64,000 nucleotides of DNA from Gammaproteobacteria bacterium (GTDB taxonomy: Bacteria; Pseudomonadota; Gammaproteobacteria; Chromatiales; Chromatiaceae): contig JAGRGY010000016.1 in NCBI GenBank assembly GCA_020445255.1, forward strand, positions 111,074 through 175,073. Direction: 5' to 3'. Under the pieces are notes generated by a model. That model worked only from the letters and a program-made list of their open reading frames with translations. It made no database searches and was not told where the DNA came from. How positions within the stretch are numbered: the first letter of the stretch is position 1; each line of letters begins with the position of its first letter. Made by a program: the position numbers and the translations under genes. This document shows positions 46,820-56,430 of this stretch, in pieces.

Positions 46820-46923
46820 GGCCTTCGTCGTCCACGGCTGCAAACTGAGTAACATGCACGAACCGGGAAACAGTGTCGGCTGCGTGAGATGGCGTTGCGC
46901 AGCCGGCAGGGAGGAACAGGTTC

Positions 46924-48321
46924 GTGCAGCTGTGGCAGGAAATCATCCAGTGGTCGCTCGCGGCCCATGCCTTACTGATCGGTGGTGCGCTGCTGATGCT
47001 GGCGTTGACCGCCAATATGCTGCGTCAGCATCGCAGCCCTGCGGCGTCGGCGGCGTGGCTGTTGTTCATGCTCGCGGTGCCCTACCTCGGCGTCCCGCTT
47101 TACCTGTTGTTCGGCACGCGCAAGGTCGCGGCGCTGCACGCGAGCAAGGCGCCGTTGTTCAGCGGTCAGCCGCGGATTGTGCCTGCGGGCGGGGATCCCG
47201 CGCAGCGTTATCTGCAGCAGATCGGCCTGCCCCCCGCGGTCGGCGTCGATCGGGTCGATTTCCATGCAGATGCCGGTGTCGCATTTGATGTATTGCGGAC
47301 AGCCCTGCGGTCCGCCCAACGCACGATCGATGTCTGCATGTTCATCCTGGCCGACGACGGCGTCGGTCGCGAGATCATCGATATCCTCAGCGAGCGCGCG
47401 CGTGCCGGTGTGCGGGTGCGCCTGCTGCTCGATGGTGTCGGTTCGTTCCTGCTGCCGCGCCGTCGCCTGCGTCCACTGTTGCAGGCAGGTGGGCGGGTGG
47501 CCTGGTTCGTCCCGGTGCTGCACCGGCCACTGCGTGGGCGCACCAATCTGCGCAATCACCGCAAGCTCGTCATCGCCGATCAGCGGCAAGTCTGGAGCGG
47601 CGGGCGCAACCTGGCTTTCGAATACCTCGGCGACGAATCGACAACGGCGTGGTATGACCTGAGCTTCGATATCTCAGGTGACGCGGTCACGGTGTTCGGC
47701 GAACTGTTCGATGCCGACTGGTCGTTTGCGACCGGTGAGGTGCTTGCGGTGCCGCCGACCAGGCTGCCGGCTGACGCTGGTGCTGCCTGCATCCAGGCCG
47801 TGCCTTCGGGACCGGACGTCGCGCAGGATTCGCTGCACGACCTGCTGGTGACGCTGATCGCCGGGGCGCGGCAGCGGGTGATCCTGGTAAGTCCGTACTT
47901 TGTCCCGGATGAGGTCCTGCAGACGCTGTTGCGGCTCGCCGCTCGTCGCGGGGTACGAGTCGACCTGGTTGTGCCGCGGCGCTCCAACCATCGACTGGCC
48001 GACATCGCGCGCGCCCGCTTTGTGCGCCAGCTGGACGAAGCCGGTGCGAACATCTGGTTGCTGCCCGACGCGATGCTGCACGCCAAGGCGATCGTGATCG
48101 ACGATCGCTACGCGCTGGCTGGCTCGGCCAATCTCGACCTGCGCAGCCTGTTTCTCAATTTCGAACTGATGACGCTGTTCCACGGCGCCGCCGAAGTGGC
48201 GCAACTGACGACCTGGATCGACGCGTTGCGTGGACGCTGTGAGACCTGGTGCCCTCGCCCCGTCGGAGCGGTTAAGGAGACGCTGGAGGGCTTGGTGTTG
48301 CTGGCCGCGTTTCAGCTCTGA
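46924..48321 (+). CDS. cls: Cardiolipin synthase (phospholipase D family)
   Basis: 465 residues. Two N-terminal membrane helices (LAAHALLIGGALLMLALTANML; AAWLLFMLAVPYLGVPLYLLFG) and two HKD motifs: HRKLVIADQRQVWSGGRN and HAKAIVIDDRYALAGSANLDLRS. It joins two phosphatidylglycerols, or related donors, to form cardiolipin at the inner membrane. GTG start with GGGAGGAA about seven bases upstream. Confidence 0.92.
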   Translation: MQLWQEIIQWSLAAHALLIGGALLMLALTANMLRQHRSPAASAAWLLFMLAVPYLGVPLYLLFGTRKVAALHASKAPLFSGQPRIVPAGGDPAQRYLQQIGLPPAVGVDRVDFHADAGVAFDVLRTALRSAQRTIDVCMFILADDGVGREIIDILSERARAGVRVRLLLDGVGSFLLPRRRLRPLLQAGGRVAWFVPVLHRPLRGRTNLRNHRKLVIADQRQVWSGGRNLAFEYLGDESTTAWYDLSFDISGDAVTVFGELFDADWSFATGEVLAVPPTRLPADAGAACIQAVPSGPDVAQDSLHDLLVTLIAGARQRVILVSPYFVPDEVLQTLLRLAARRGVRVDLVVPRRSNHRLADIARARFVRQLDEAGANIWLLPDAMLHAKAIVIDDRYALAGSANLDLRSLFLNFELMTLFHGAAEVAQLTTWIDALRGRCETWCPRPVGAVKETLEGLVLLAAFQL

Positions 48322-48364
48322 CGGGTCAGTGGAGGATCGGTCCGCAGGCCGATGTCCATCGTCG

Positions 48365-49471
48365 TCAATCCAGCCGCTTCTTGAACCGCAGGGTGGCGGC
48401 GAGCAGCGCCACGGCGACGAACGCGAGCAGCGCGTACAACTCGTGAGACATCGCCATCAGGGCCTCGCCGCGCAGCAACACGCCGCGGATCAGACGCACG
48501 AAGTGGGTCAGCGGCAGCAGCTCGGCGAGCAGTTGCGCAGCGCGTGGCATGCCGTCGAACGGAAACATGAAGCCAGACAGCAGGATCGAGGGCAGCAGGA
48601 AGAAGATCGTCATCTGCATCGCCTGGAACTGGGTCTTGCTGAACGTCGAGATTACCAGCCCCAGCGTCAGGTTCGAGGCGATGAACACGACCGAGGCAAG
48701 GTACACATCGTGCAGGGCGCCGTTAACCGGTACGTGGAACAGCAGCCTGCCGAACAGCAGGATCAGGGTCACCTGGATCAGCCCGATCACGACATAGGGG
48801 ATGATCTTGCCGACCATCAGCTCGCTGCCCCGCACGGGTGTGTTGATCAGCATTTCCAGATTGCCGCGCTCGCGCTCGCGCACCACGGCGACGGCGGTGA
48901 ACAACACCAGCGTCATCGTCAGGATCACGCCGATCAGGCCGGGTACGACGAACACCGCCGAGCGTCGCTCCGGGTTGTAGAAGTTTCGCACCTCGAACAG
49001 GCCGACGGCCTTGTCCTGGCGCGGTGGCAGCCGGATGTCGGGCGCCGGCATGCCGAGCAGGCCGCGCGCCGACCCGAGCAGGACGGGATCGCTGCCGTTG
49101 ACCAGCAGTTGTGCCGCGGCGCGTGTGCCCTCGGCGAGGCGGCGCTCGAAGTCGTGCGGGACCAGGATGCCGATGTCGACGTCCCCGCGATCCAGCATGC
49201 GCTGCAGCTGTTCGCCGGTATCGGCGTGCGCGACGATGTCGACCACCTGCGTGGACTCCGCGTCGGTGAGCAGGCGGCGCGATAGCTGGGTCTGTGACTG
49301 GTCGACCACCGCGGCGCGCAAGTGGCGCACATCGGTGTCGATCGCATAGCCGAACAACAGGATCTGCAGAATCGGGATGCCGACGATCATCGCGAACGTC
49401 AGGCGGTCGCGGCGCAGTTGTTGTACCTCCTTGCGGACGATCGCGAACAGGCGCGTGAAGCACGCGCTCAT
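48365..49471 (-). CDS. ABC-2 type exporter permease, YbhS/YbhR-like
   Basis: About 368 residues. One N-terminal helix (LTFAMIVGIPILQILLFGYAI), a large periplasmic domain of about 150 residues, and five C-terminal helices with LEMLINTPVRGSELMVGKIIPYVVIG, the conserved ABC-2 signature (TPVRxxELMxGKxxPY). It shares an ATGA overlap with the ATPase gene upstream of it. With the HlyD-type adaptor it should form a tripartite exporter like E. coli YbhGFSR, though only one permease is present. Longer open frame upstream is a shadow. Confidence 0.9.
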   Translation of the reverse strand: MSACFTRLFAIVRKEVQQLRRDRLTFAMIVGIPILQILLFGYAIDTDVRHLRAAVVDQSQTQLSRRLLTDAESTQVVDIVAHADTGEQLQRMLDRGDVDIGILVPHDFERRLAEGTRAAAQLLVNGSDPVLLGSARGLLGMPAPDIRLPPRQDKAVGLFEVRNFYNPERRSAVFVVPGLIGVILTMTLVLFTAVAVVRERERGNLEMLINTPVRGSELMVGKIIPYVVIGLIQVTLILLFGRLLFHVPVNGALHDVYLASVVFIASNLTLGLVISTFSKTQFQAMQMTIFFLLPSILLSGFMFPFDGMPRAAQLLAELLPLTHFVRLIRGVLLRGEALMAMSHELYALLAFVAVALLAATLRFKKRLD

Positions 49472-50418
49472 GCAGCCACCTCGGGGGTCCGGTCCACGTG
49501 CCGGGTCGTGATGACGAACACGTCCTCGAGGCTGGCGTGGGTCAGCCGCGCGTTGCCCGCGATGCCCGCGTTGCGCATCTGAGACTGGATCAATGCCTCG
49601 GGGTCGTGCACGCGGGGCCGTACGAGGACGCGCAGCCGGCGCCCCAGCTGGGTCACGCTGAGTACAACCGCCTGGTTCTTGAGACGTTGACGCAGGGCCT
49701 GCGCGGCATCCGTCTCGACCTCGACGACGTGTGCACCAAGGTTCGCCATCAGCGCATCCGGCTCGTCGTCGGCGACGACCCTGCCGCGGTCGAGGATGGC
49801 GAGGCGGTGACAGCGCTCGGCCTCGTCCATGTAGTGCGTCGAGACCAGGATCGTGGTACCTGCGTCTACCAGGTTGAACAGCGTCTCCCAGAAGTCGCGC
49901 CGGGTCTGTGGATCGACCGCGCTGGTCGGTTCGTCGAGGAAAAGGATCTCGGGTTCGTGCAGCGTGGCCGCGGCCAGCGCGAGGCGCTGTTTCTGTCCAC
50001 CGCTGAGCGTACCGGCGAACTGTCGTGCCTGCGCCGTGAGGTTGTAGGTGTCGAGCGCCGCGTCGATGCGCGCGCTGCGCGACCGCTTCGGCAGGCAATA
50101 GATGCGCGACATGAAGGCGAGGTTCTCGCGCACGCTGAGGTCGTCGTAGAGTGAAAAACGCTGCGTCATGTAGCCGATCTTGTGCTTCAGCTGTTCGGCC
50201 TCCTGCGGGATGCGGTGACCGAGCACCTCGACGCTGCCGGCGCTCGGTGTCAGCAGGCCGCACAACATGCGGATCGTCGTCGACTTGCCGGAGCCGTTGG
50301 GACCGAGAAAACCGTAGATCGTGCGTCGCGGCACGCGGAGCTCGAGCCGGTCGACGGCGACCAGGTCACCGAAACGACGGGTCAGGCCGCTGGCGCGGAT
50401 GGCGACGTCATTGGCCAT
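49468..50418 (-). CDS. ABC exporter ATP-binding protein, YbhF-like
   Basis: About 316 residues, a single ATPase domain (E. coli YbhF has two). Walker A GPNGSGKST, Q-loop YMTQRFSLYDDL, signature LSGGQKQRLALA, Walker B ILFLDEPTSAVDP and H-loop STHYMDEAE; then a C-terminal domain of about 90 residues. Start at ATG 50418 overlaps the adaptor stop by 11 bases. Works with the permease and the HlyD protein. Confidence 0.92.
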   Translation of the reverse strand: MANDVAIRASGLTRRFGDLVAVDRLELRVPRRTIYGFLGPNGSGKSTTIRMLCGLLTPSAGSVEVLGHRIPQEAEQLKHKIGYMTQRFSLYDDLSVRENLAFMSRIYCLPKRSRSARIDAALDTYNLTAQARQFAGTLSGGQKQRLALAAATLHEPEILFLDEPTSAVDPQTRRDFWETLFNLVDAGTTILVSTHYMDEAERCHRLAILDRGRVVADDEPDALMANLGAHVVEVETDAAQALRQRLKNQAVVLSVTQLGRRLRVLVRPRVHDPEALIQSQMRNAGIAGNARLTHASLEDVFVITTRHVDRTPEVAA

Positions 50419-51445
50419 CGGTCTGCCCGGCGGTGTGCGCGGCATCGAAATCGACCTCTAGCGGAATGCCGTCGGGCAGGTCCGCCGCCGCGGCCGCGTC
50501 GAGATCGATCTCGGCGACGTAGCTGAGGCGCGAACGGTCGCGTTCGGTCAGCGCGAAGTACGGCGTGAATGCTGCATCGCTGCTGACGTAGCGCACCGTG
50601 CCGTGCACAGGTGCTTTGATCCCGTCGATGAAGACCTGCGCGATGCTGCCCGGCGTGATGCGCGTTCGTACCGGTTCCGGCACGTACACGCGTGCGTAGG
50701 GTCGTTCGCCGGCCAGCAGAATTGCCAGCGTGGCGCCGGACGGCGGCCGTTCGCCAGCATGGTAGGGCAGGTCGTCGACGCGACCGGAGCGCGGGGCACG
50801 CAGCGTCAGGCGTTCGATGTCGATGTCCGCCTCGCGTAGCTGCGCATCGGCCTGCGCCAGTTGCGCCTCGGCCTGCGCGAGCTGTTCGGCAGTCGTGCCG
50901 GCCAGCAGCAGCTGCAGCGCCGCCGATGACGCCTCGAGTTGGGCGCGTGCACGGTCGCGCTGGGTGCGCGCGTTGTCGAGTGACTCCTGGCTGGCCAGTT
51001 TGCGCGCGACCAGGCCGGTTACGCGTTCGAGTTCGCGTTCGGCATTCGCCAGGTCGCTCTCGTCGCCGCGCGCACGGGCGCGCGCCTCGTCGATCTCTTC
51101 GCTGCGCGGTCCGCGCCGCAGCTCGGCGAGACGCGCCGCCGCCTGTGCCTTCTGTTGCGCAATCTGTGCGTGCCTCGCATCGAGTCGACGGCGGTCCAGC
51201 TCGAGGATCGTCTGACCGGTTTCGACCCGTTGCCCTTTGGTCACAGCGATCGCAATGATGGTCTCGCTGACCTCTGCGTTCAGCGCGACGCGCTCCCATT
51301 CGAGCAGGCCGACGGCGTCATGGCCGTCTCCGGTCTCACAACTTGCCAGCGTCATCGCGAGCACAATCAGAAAGCCGTAGACAACCACGGCCCCCTCCCG
51401 TGTTCTACGACGCACCGGCCGGAACAATGTCGAAGCAAGATCCAT
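50408..51445 (-). CDS. HlyD-family periplasmic adaptor of ABC exporter
   Basis: About 345 residues. N-terminal hydrophobic segment with a lipobox-like VLAMTLASC, a biotinyl-lipoyl half (VSETIIAIAVTKGQRVETGQTILELD), a long coiled-coil hairpin (about 80-190, rich in Ala, Glu, Arg, Gln) and the closing half (LTLRAPRSGRVDDLPYHAGERPPSGATLAILL). The start is uncertain: ATG at 51445 or 51454 lack a ribosome-binding site, whereas GTG at 51388 has GGGAGG close upstream but then the signal lacks basic residues. It bridges the inner-membrane pump to an outer-membrane channel. Confidence 0.87.
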   Translation of the reverse strand: MDLASTLFRPVRRRTREGAVVVYGFLIVLAMTLASCETGDGHDAVGLLEWERVALNAEVSETIIAIAVTKGQRVETGQTILELDRRRLDARHAQIAQQKAQAAARLAELRRGPRSEEIDEARARARGDESDLANAERELERVTGLVARKLASQESLDNARTQRDRARAQLEASSAALQLLLAGTTAEQLAQAEAQLAQADAQLREADIDIERLTLRAPRSGRVDDLPYHAGERPPSGATLAILLAGERPYARVYVPEPVRTRITPGSIAQVFIDGIKAPVHGTVRYVSSDAAFTPYFALTERDRSRLSYVAEIDLDAAAAADLPDGIPLEVDFDAAHTAGQTDGQ

Positions 51446-51462
51446 GTGGAACATCGAGGTCA

Positions 51463-52530
51463 CTAAAGCCAACGGCGGCGGCGGAAGAACACCAGCATGC
51501 CGACCGCGATTGCAATCATCAGCAGCCATACCAGCGGGTAGCCGTAGTACCAGTACAACTCCGGCATGGCCCAGGGGCTCGTGTTGTTGGCGTCAAAGTT
51601 CATGCCATAGACACCGACGATGAAGGTCAGCGGGATGAAGACGGTCGCGATCATGGTCAGTACGCGCATGATCTCGTTCAAGCGGTTGCTGACGCTGGAC
51701 AGGTAGATGTCGAGCAGGCTCACGCTCATGTCGCGATAGGTCTCGAGCAGGTCCATGATCTGGATCGTGTGGTCGTAGCAGTCGCGCAGGAATACCCGCG
51801 TACCGTCGGCGATCTGTTCGCGCTCCTGGTGCGTGAGCGCATTCAGCACCTCGCGCTGCGGCCACAGCATGCGGCGCAGCAGGATCAGTTCACGCTTGAC
51901 CCTGTGGATGCGTGCCAGCGTCGCGCGGTGCGCGTTGCCGACCACCGCCTCCTCGACGTCCTCCAGTTCGAGTCCGAACGACTCGAGTACCGGGAAACCC
52001 TGATCGATGACGGTGTCGAGCAGGGCATAGAGCAGGTAGTCGGGGCCTCGGCTGCGCAGCTTGCCGGCGCGTTGTTGAAGGCGCTTCAGCACCGGGTCGA
52101 ACGGGTTCACTGGGCCGTCGCAGAAACTCAGCACGTAGCCCGGGGCGAGGAAGAAACTGACCTGGTCGACGGTGATCGTGTCGTCTTGGATGCGGGGCAG
52201 GCTCAGGATGAGGAACAGCAGGCCGTCGTATTCCTCCACCTTTGGTCGTTGTCCGGCGTTGTGGATGTCCTCGAGGGCGAGCGGGTGGAGGCCGAAGTGG
52301 TCGCCGATCCGCGCCAGCGTCTCGCCGCTGGCGACGCCCTGCACGTGCAGCCATGTCAGGCGGCCATCGTCGGCCGGCGCGATGAATTCCGCGTGCTCCG
52401 AAACGTCCAGTGTCGGCTCGTCGTAGCGCACCAGGCGCAGGCTGCATGCCTGACGTACCCGCTGCGGATGCGCCTGCAGCGAGCCCGGTGTCGTACCCGG
52501 CGGGTGGTAATGCTTCGCAAAAAAGGTCAT
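51463..52530 (-). CDS. corA: CorA family magnesium/cobalt transporter
   Basis: About 355 residues. Cytoplasmic N-terminal funnel (LHPLALEDIHNAGQRPKVEEYDGLLFLIL), long stalk helix (SRGPDYLLYALLDTVIDQGF to SVSLLDIYLSSVSNRLNEIMRVLTMIATVFIPLTFIVGVYGMNF), where YGMNF is the signature GMN pore motif, then a second helix (YYGYPLVWLLMIAIAVGMLVFF) and a basic tail FRRRRWL. It takes up Mg2+ or Co2+. It sits between the GH15 and efflux genes of the same operon. Confidence 0.95.
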   Translation of the reverse strand: MTFFAKHYHPPGTTPGSLQAHPQRVRQACSLRLVRYDEPTLDVSEHAEFIAPADDGRLTWLHVQGVASGETLARIGDHFGLHPLALEDIHNAGQRPKVEEYDGLLFLILSLPRIQDDTITVDQVSFFLAPGYVLSFCDGPVNPFDPVLKRLQQRAGKLRSRGPDYLLYALLDTVIDQGFPVLESFGLELEDVEEAVVGNAHRATLARIHRVKRELILLRRMLWPQREVLNALTHQEREQIADGTRVFLRDCYDHTIQIMDLLETYRDMSVSLLDIYLSSVSNRLNEIMRVLTMIATVFIPLTFIVGVYGMNFDANNTSPWAMPELYWYYGYPLVWLLMIAIAVGMLVFFRRRRWL

Positions 52531-52556
52531 TGCGCGTCTCCCCGTATCGCTGCCGT

Positions 52557-54905
52557 TCAGCCTGTGTCGATGGTAACCGGGTACGTGGCCTGGCGTGGAT
52601 CGCCGCTGTAGCTGATCGCAATGTCGCCCTGACCGGGTTCGAAGTGCGGCAGCACGGCCAGGTGCACGCCGAGTCCCGTGTCGTGCGACTCGGCCTCGCC
52701 CGATTCGCCGCGCCGGGTCTGCCACGCAACCGTCGCCGGCGCGGACAGGCAGACCGCGAGTCGGGCAGACGCCGGCAGATGTCGAACCGGCACCTGCGGC
52801 GACCAGTACCAGACCGGTGCAGAGGGCGCCTGTCCATGGTAGCGCGCCCACAGCAGGTCGGGCCGGTCGATCGGCCGGTGCTCGAGGATCGAGCACGCCA
52901 GCTTGACGAACTCGGCGTGTGCCCACGCGAGCGGCATCGCCGATCCGGTCGGTCGGCCGTGACGCAATCCGTGTTGCGGCAGGTCATCGCCGTCCCAGAC
53001 CTGCTCCGGCAGCATGCCGGCACCGTCGGCCATGGCCGCCATCGCCTCCAGGTAGCGCAGTGCGTCGGCCCCCTGGGCCAGTTCGTAGTGCCCACGTTCG
53101 CCAAGCAGCAGCGGCCATGGCCGGCCGCGGCCGGTGCCATCGTAGGGGCTGCCGTCGGCATGCTCGCCGTAGCCATCGCCGTTGTAACGATACCAGCACG
53201 GCCCCTGCGGCAGATCGACACGCAGCAGCTGGTCGAGCAGCCGCACAGAATCCTCGATCAGCGGGCTGTCGCCGGTACGCAGGCCGTAACGCACCAGCTG
53301 CAGGAAGTCGCCGCCGATCTGTTCGTCGGCCGGCAGCCCGGGGTCGTCACGGCGGTTCTTGATCGGCGCGACGCGCGCCAGCACCGAGTCGTCGAGCAGC
53401 GCCTCGGGCGGCGTCGTGCGCAGGTAGTGTCCGCGCAGGCCGTGGCGGCGGTCTAACGCCGAGTCGCGCACTGCGGTCCAGTCATCGAGCCGGGCGTTCC
53501 AGTAATCGGCGAGCCCGACCACGAACGTTTCCTGCGCCGTCGGCAGAAAGCGCGCGCCGCAGACCATCGCGGCGATGCACACGGCCATCGTGAACGCGTT
53601 GACGCCGCTGTTCTCCTCCCAGCGGTCCTGCGGGCTGACCGGGCCGTTGCGTGCAATGAACCCGAGCGCGCGGCGCGCCATGTCGGCCACCTCGATGCCG
53701 TCGAGCGCATCGCGGTCGGCGAGGATGCCGGCCAGCAGCACGGGAAAGGCGACCTCGTCGAGCTGGATTCCGCGCCAGTAGGGCTTGCCCCCGAGCCACT
53801 GGTTCTGGAACCAGCTGCCATCGTCGCGCTGGGTTGCGATCAGGTAACGCAGCACGTCGCGCGCCTCCTCGTCGGCACCCACCGCGAGCAGTGCGCCGGC
53901 GCACTCGACCAGGTCGCGCGGCCACACCAGGTGATAGCCGGGGCGTTCGTCGGCATGTTCGCCCCACGGTACGCTGAGGCTAGCGACCATCGCGCCGCGG
54001 AAGGTCTGGTCGCAGTGGGTGCGCAGCACCATTGCGCTGGTGCGGACCTGGGCACGGATCGCCGCCGGCAGCGTGTCGAAACCGCGCGGCAGGCAGCATC
54101 CCGCGTGCCAGGCCTGCCAGTGCGCGAGCTGGTCGCGCCAGACACGTCCGAACGGCTGGGCCAGCGACGACAGCGCCAGTGTCGCCGCCGCCTCGCGGCT
54201 GCTGCCGAACGCGAGCGCAAGCACGCAGCGGCGCGGCAGCGCCGCGGTCAGCGCGACGTTACCGGGACCGGCATGGCGGTGACGCCAGCGCAGGCGGCCG
54301 TGGTGGTCGAAGTCCTGCCAGCCGTCGCTGCTGCCCGAGTAGCCGGCGCTGGCCGCGCCGATCGCGTCGTGCTGGAGATCGTCCGCCGCCGCCAGTGCGA
54401 GGCCGAACGGGCCCTGTTCGGCCCACAGCACCCGGCGACCTCGGTAACGCGCCACCTCTGCGACATTGTCGTAACCGGTGCCGCCCAGGTGCGGTGCAAG
54501 CAGGACGTGGGGCTGCAGTTCGGCGTCGCCGTCGAGTGCGAGTTCGACGAGCACCGTGTCACGGTTCGGTTCGGGGACGATGCGCTGGGTCAGCGTGAAG
54601 CGTGCATGACGGTGGATGACGTCGATGGCCGGCACGCCGGGTTCGGCGAAACTCACCTCGCAGTCATCGATGCGCTTGACCTCCTGCCAGAAGCCATTGC
54701 CGTCAGCGACGATGAATCCGAGGTCACGGATCTGCGGCAGGTCGATGCGCGGGTAGTACACCTCGTTCAGGATGCCGCCACCGATCGTGAACCAGACCCG
54801 CGCGGTGCCGAGGCTGGTGCCGACCGCCTGCTTGGCGCCGGTACACCAGTTCGACGGTGCGCCCGGTGCGCCCGGTGCCTCGTCGGCGGTGAAGTCAGTC
54901 TCCAT
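52557..54905 (-). CDS. GH15 glycoside hydrolase (glucoamylase/glucodextranase-like)
   Basis: About 782 residues. An N-terminal glucodextranase-type beta-sandwich (residues 1-265: AVGTSLGTARVWFTIGGGILNEVYYPRIDLPQIRDLGF) and a C-terminal alpha6/alpha6 barrel with WPRDLVECAGALLAVG, the general-acid region DRWEENSG (Glu430/431) and the general-base region WAHAEFVKL (Glu665). It releases glucose from the non-reducing ends of alpha-glucans. No signal peptide is visible, so it may act on internal glycogen or trehalose-like substrates. ATG at 54905 overlaps the zwf stop by 11 bases; the longer frame is rejected. Confidence 0.9.
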   Translation of the reverse strand: METDFTADEAPGAPGAPSNWCTGAKQAVGTSLGTARVWFTIGGGILNEVYYPRIDLPQIRDLGFIVADGNGFWQEVKRIDDCEVSFAEPGVPAIDVIHRHARFTLTQRIVPEPNRDTVLVELALDGDAELQPHVLLAPHLGGTGYDNVAEVARYRGRRVLWAEQGPFGLALAAADDLQHDAIGAASAGYSGSSDGWQDFDHHGRLRWRHRHAGPGNVALTAALPRRCVLALAFGSSREAAATLALSSLAQPFGRVWRDQLAHWQAWHAGCCLPRGFDTLPAAIRAQVRTSAMVLRTHCDQTFRGAMVASLSVPWGEHADERPGYHLVWPRDLVECAGALLAVGADEEARDVLRYLIATQRDDGSWFQNQWLGGKPYWRGIQLDEVAFPVLLAGILADRDALDGIEVADMARRALGFIARNGPVSPQDRWEENSGVNAFTMAVCIAAMVCGARFLPTAQETFVVGLADYWNARLDDWTAVRDSALDRRHGLRGHYLRTTPPEALLDDSVLARVAPIKNRRDDPGLPADEQIGGDFLQLVRYGLRTGDSPLIEDSVRLLDQLLRVDLPQGPCWYRYNGDGYGEHADGSPYDGTGRGRPWPLLLGERGHYELAQGADALRYLEAMAAMADGAGMLPEQVWDGDDLPQHGLRHGRPTGSAMPLAWAHAEFVKLACSILEHRPIDRPDLLWARYHGQAPSAPVWYWSPQVPVRHLPASARLAVCLSAPATVAWQTRRGESGEAESHDTGLGVHLAVLPHFEPGQGDIAISYSGDPRQATYPVTIDTG

Positions 54906-56430
54906 CGTGCGGCGTGGCAGGGACCCGTCCGGGATGCCACTGGCTTGGTGCGAGCCAGGTGCGGCCGTCGTGCGCAAGCAGGTGTTCGGCGGCCTCCGGT
55001 CCCCAGCTGCCGGCGGCGTAGTTCGGAAAATCCGCGGCCGGGTTGGCCTGCCATGCGTCGATGATCGGCATCAGCAGCTCCCACGCGGCCTGCACCTGGT
55101 CGCTGCGCATGAACAGGGTCGCGTCGCCCTCGAGCAGGTCGTGCAGCAGCGTCTCGTACGCCGCCGGACTCTGCCTGCCGAATGCCTCGCCGTACGCGAA
55201 ACGCATGTCAACCGGTCGCAGTCGCAGCGGCGAGCCGGGTTCTTTGGCCATGAACTTCAGGATGATCCCTTCCTGCGGCTGGATCTGTATCACCAGGCGC
55301 ACCGGCTGCGAATCGATCCCGGTGTTGGCCGGGAAGGCGTTGTGCGGGATGTCGCGGAAGCGAATCGAGATTTCGGAAGCCGCGGCCGTCATGCGCTTGC
55401 CCGTGCGCAGGTAGAACGGCACGTCCTGCCAGCGCCAGTTGTCCACCAGCAGCTTGACCGCGGCATAGGTCTCGACCTCGGAGTCTGGTGCGATGCCCGG
55501 TTCGTCACGGTAAGCGGTGACTCGCGCGCCCTCGATCCAGCCGTCGGCGTATTGTCCGCGCACCGCGTAGGCGGGGACGTCTTCGGTCCGGATGCGGCGG
55601 CAGGCACGCAGCACGTCCAGCTTCTTGTTGCGGATGTCGTCGGCGTCGTACGCGACCGGCGGCTCCATCGCGACCAGGCACATCAGCTGGATCAGGTGAT
55701 TCTGCACCATGTCGCGCAGCGCACCGGCGGTCTCGTAGTAGCCGGCGCGGTGGCCGACGCCGATCTGCTCGGCGACGGTCACGGTCACGTGGTCGATGTA
55801 ACGCCGGTTCCAGATAGGTTCGAAGATCGGGTTGGCGAATCGCAGCGCGAGGATGTTCTGTACGGTCTCCTTGCCGAGAAAGTGATCCATGCGATAGATC
55901 TGGCACTCGGCGAAGTGCCGCCGCAGACTGGCGTCGATGGCGCGGAAGCTGTCGAGGTCGTGGCCGAGCGGTTTCTCCACGACGATGCGCGTGCGCCGCT
56001 CGTCGGCGTTCAGCCCCGCGCCGGCCAGTCCGTCGGCGACCGCGTCGAACAGGCCGGGTGGGATTGCGAGGTAGTGGACCCGGGTCGTGTCCCCGCTGCC
56101 CCGGTCATCGAGGGCGTCGACGAGCGTGGCATAGGCCTCGCGGTCGCGTAGGTCCATCATCACGGCCGACAGTTTCGATGCGAATCCCTGCCATTGGTCA
56201 GCGGTCGGCTCGCCGCGACGTGAAAACCGATGCACGCCATCACGCAGCCGTTCGGTCAGCCTCTCCGGCGTGATGCCGCGGTCAACGCCGACCAGTCGGA
56301 AATCCTGCGGCAGCCTTCCGTCGAGATGCAGGTTGAACAGTGCCGGCACGACCAGGCGCCACGCGAGGTCGCCCAGCGCACCGAACAAAACGAACTGCGC
56401 GCGTGACGGCAGGTGATCCGCTGCGTCCAT
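54895..56430 (-). CDS. zwf: Glucose-6-phosphate 1-dehydrogenase
   Basis: 511 residues, normal length. NADP motif FGALGDLAWR, then EKPLGHDLDSF with the conserved Lys, the active-site RMDHFLGKE (His included) and substrate-binding DMVQNHLIQLMCLVAMEPP, LRTGKRM near the C-terminal half. It converts glucose 6-phosphate to 6-phosphogluconolactone. In GDLAWRLVVPAL the Lys found after the GDLAxR motif in most homologues is Leu (see findings). Likely first gene of the six-gene minus-strand operon; AAGGA lies 11 bases before ATG. Confidence 0.95.
   Translation of the reverse strand: MDAADHLPSRAQFVLFGALGDLAWRLVVPALFNLHLDGRLPQDFRLVGVDRGITPERLTERLRDGVHRFSRRGEPTADQWQGFASKLSAVMMDLRDREAYATLVDALDDRGSGDTTRVHYLAIPPGLFDAVADGLAGAGLNADERRTRIVVEKPLGHDLDSFRAIDASLRRHFAECQIYRMDHFLGKETVQNILALRFANPIFEPIWNRRYIDHVTVTVAEQIGVGHRAGYYETAGALRDMVQNHLIQLMCLVAMEPPVAYDADDIRNKKLDVLRACRRIRTEDVPAYAVRGQYADGWIEGARVTAYRDEPGIAPDSEVETYAAVKLLVDNWRWQDVPFYLRTGKRMTAAASEISIRFRDIPHNAFPANTGIDSQPVRLVIQIQPQEGIILKFMAKEPGSPLRLRPVDMRFAYGEAFGRQSPAAYETLLHDLLEGDATLFMRSDQVQAAWELLMPIIDAWQANPAADFPNYAAGSWGPEAAEHLLAHDGRTWLAPSQWHPGRVPATPHDGD

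Noticed and set aside
49472..50263. Upstream extension of the ABC permease frame on the minus strand
   Set aside because: Reads the ATPase gene out of frame; a clean ATGA overlap fixes the start at 49471.
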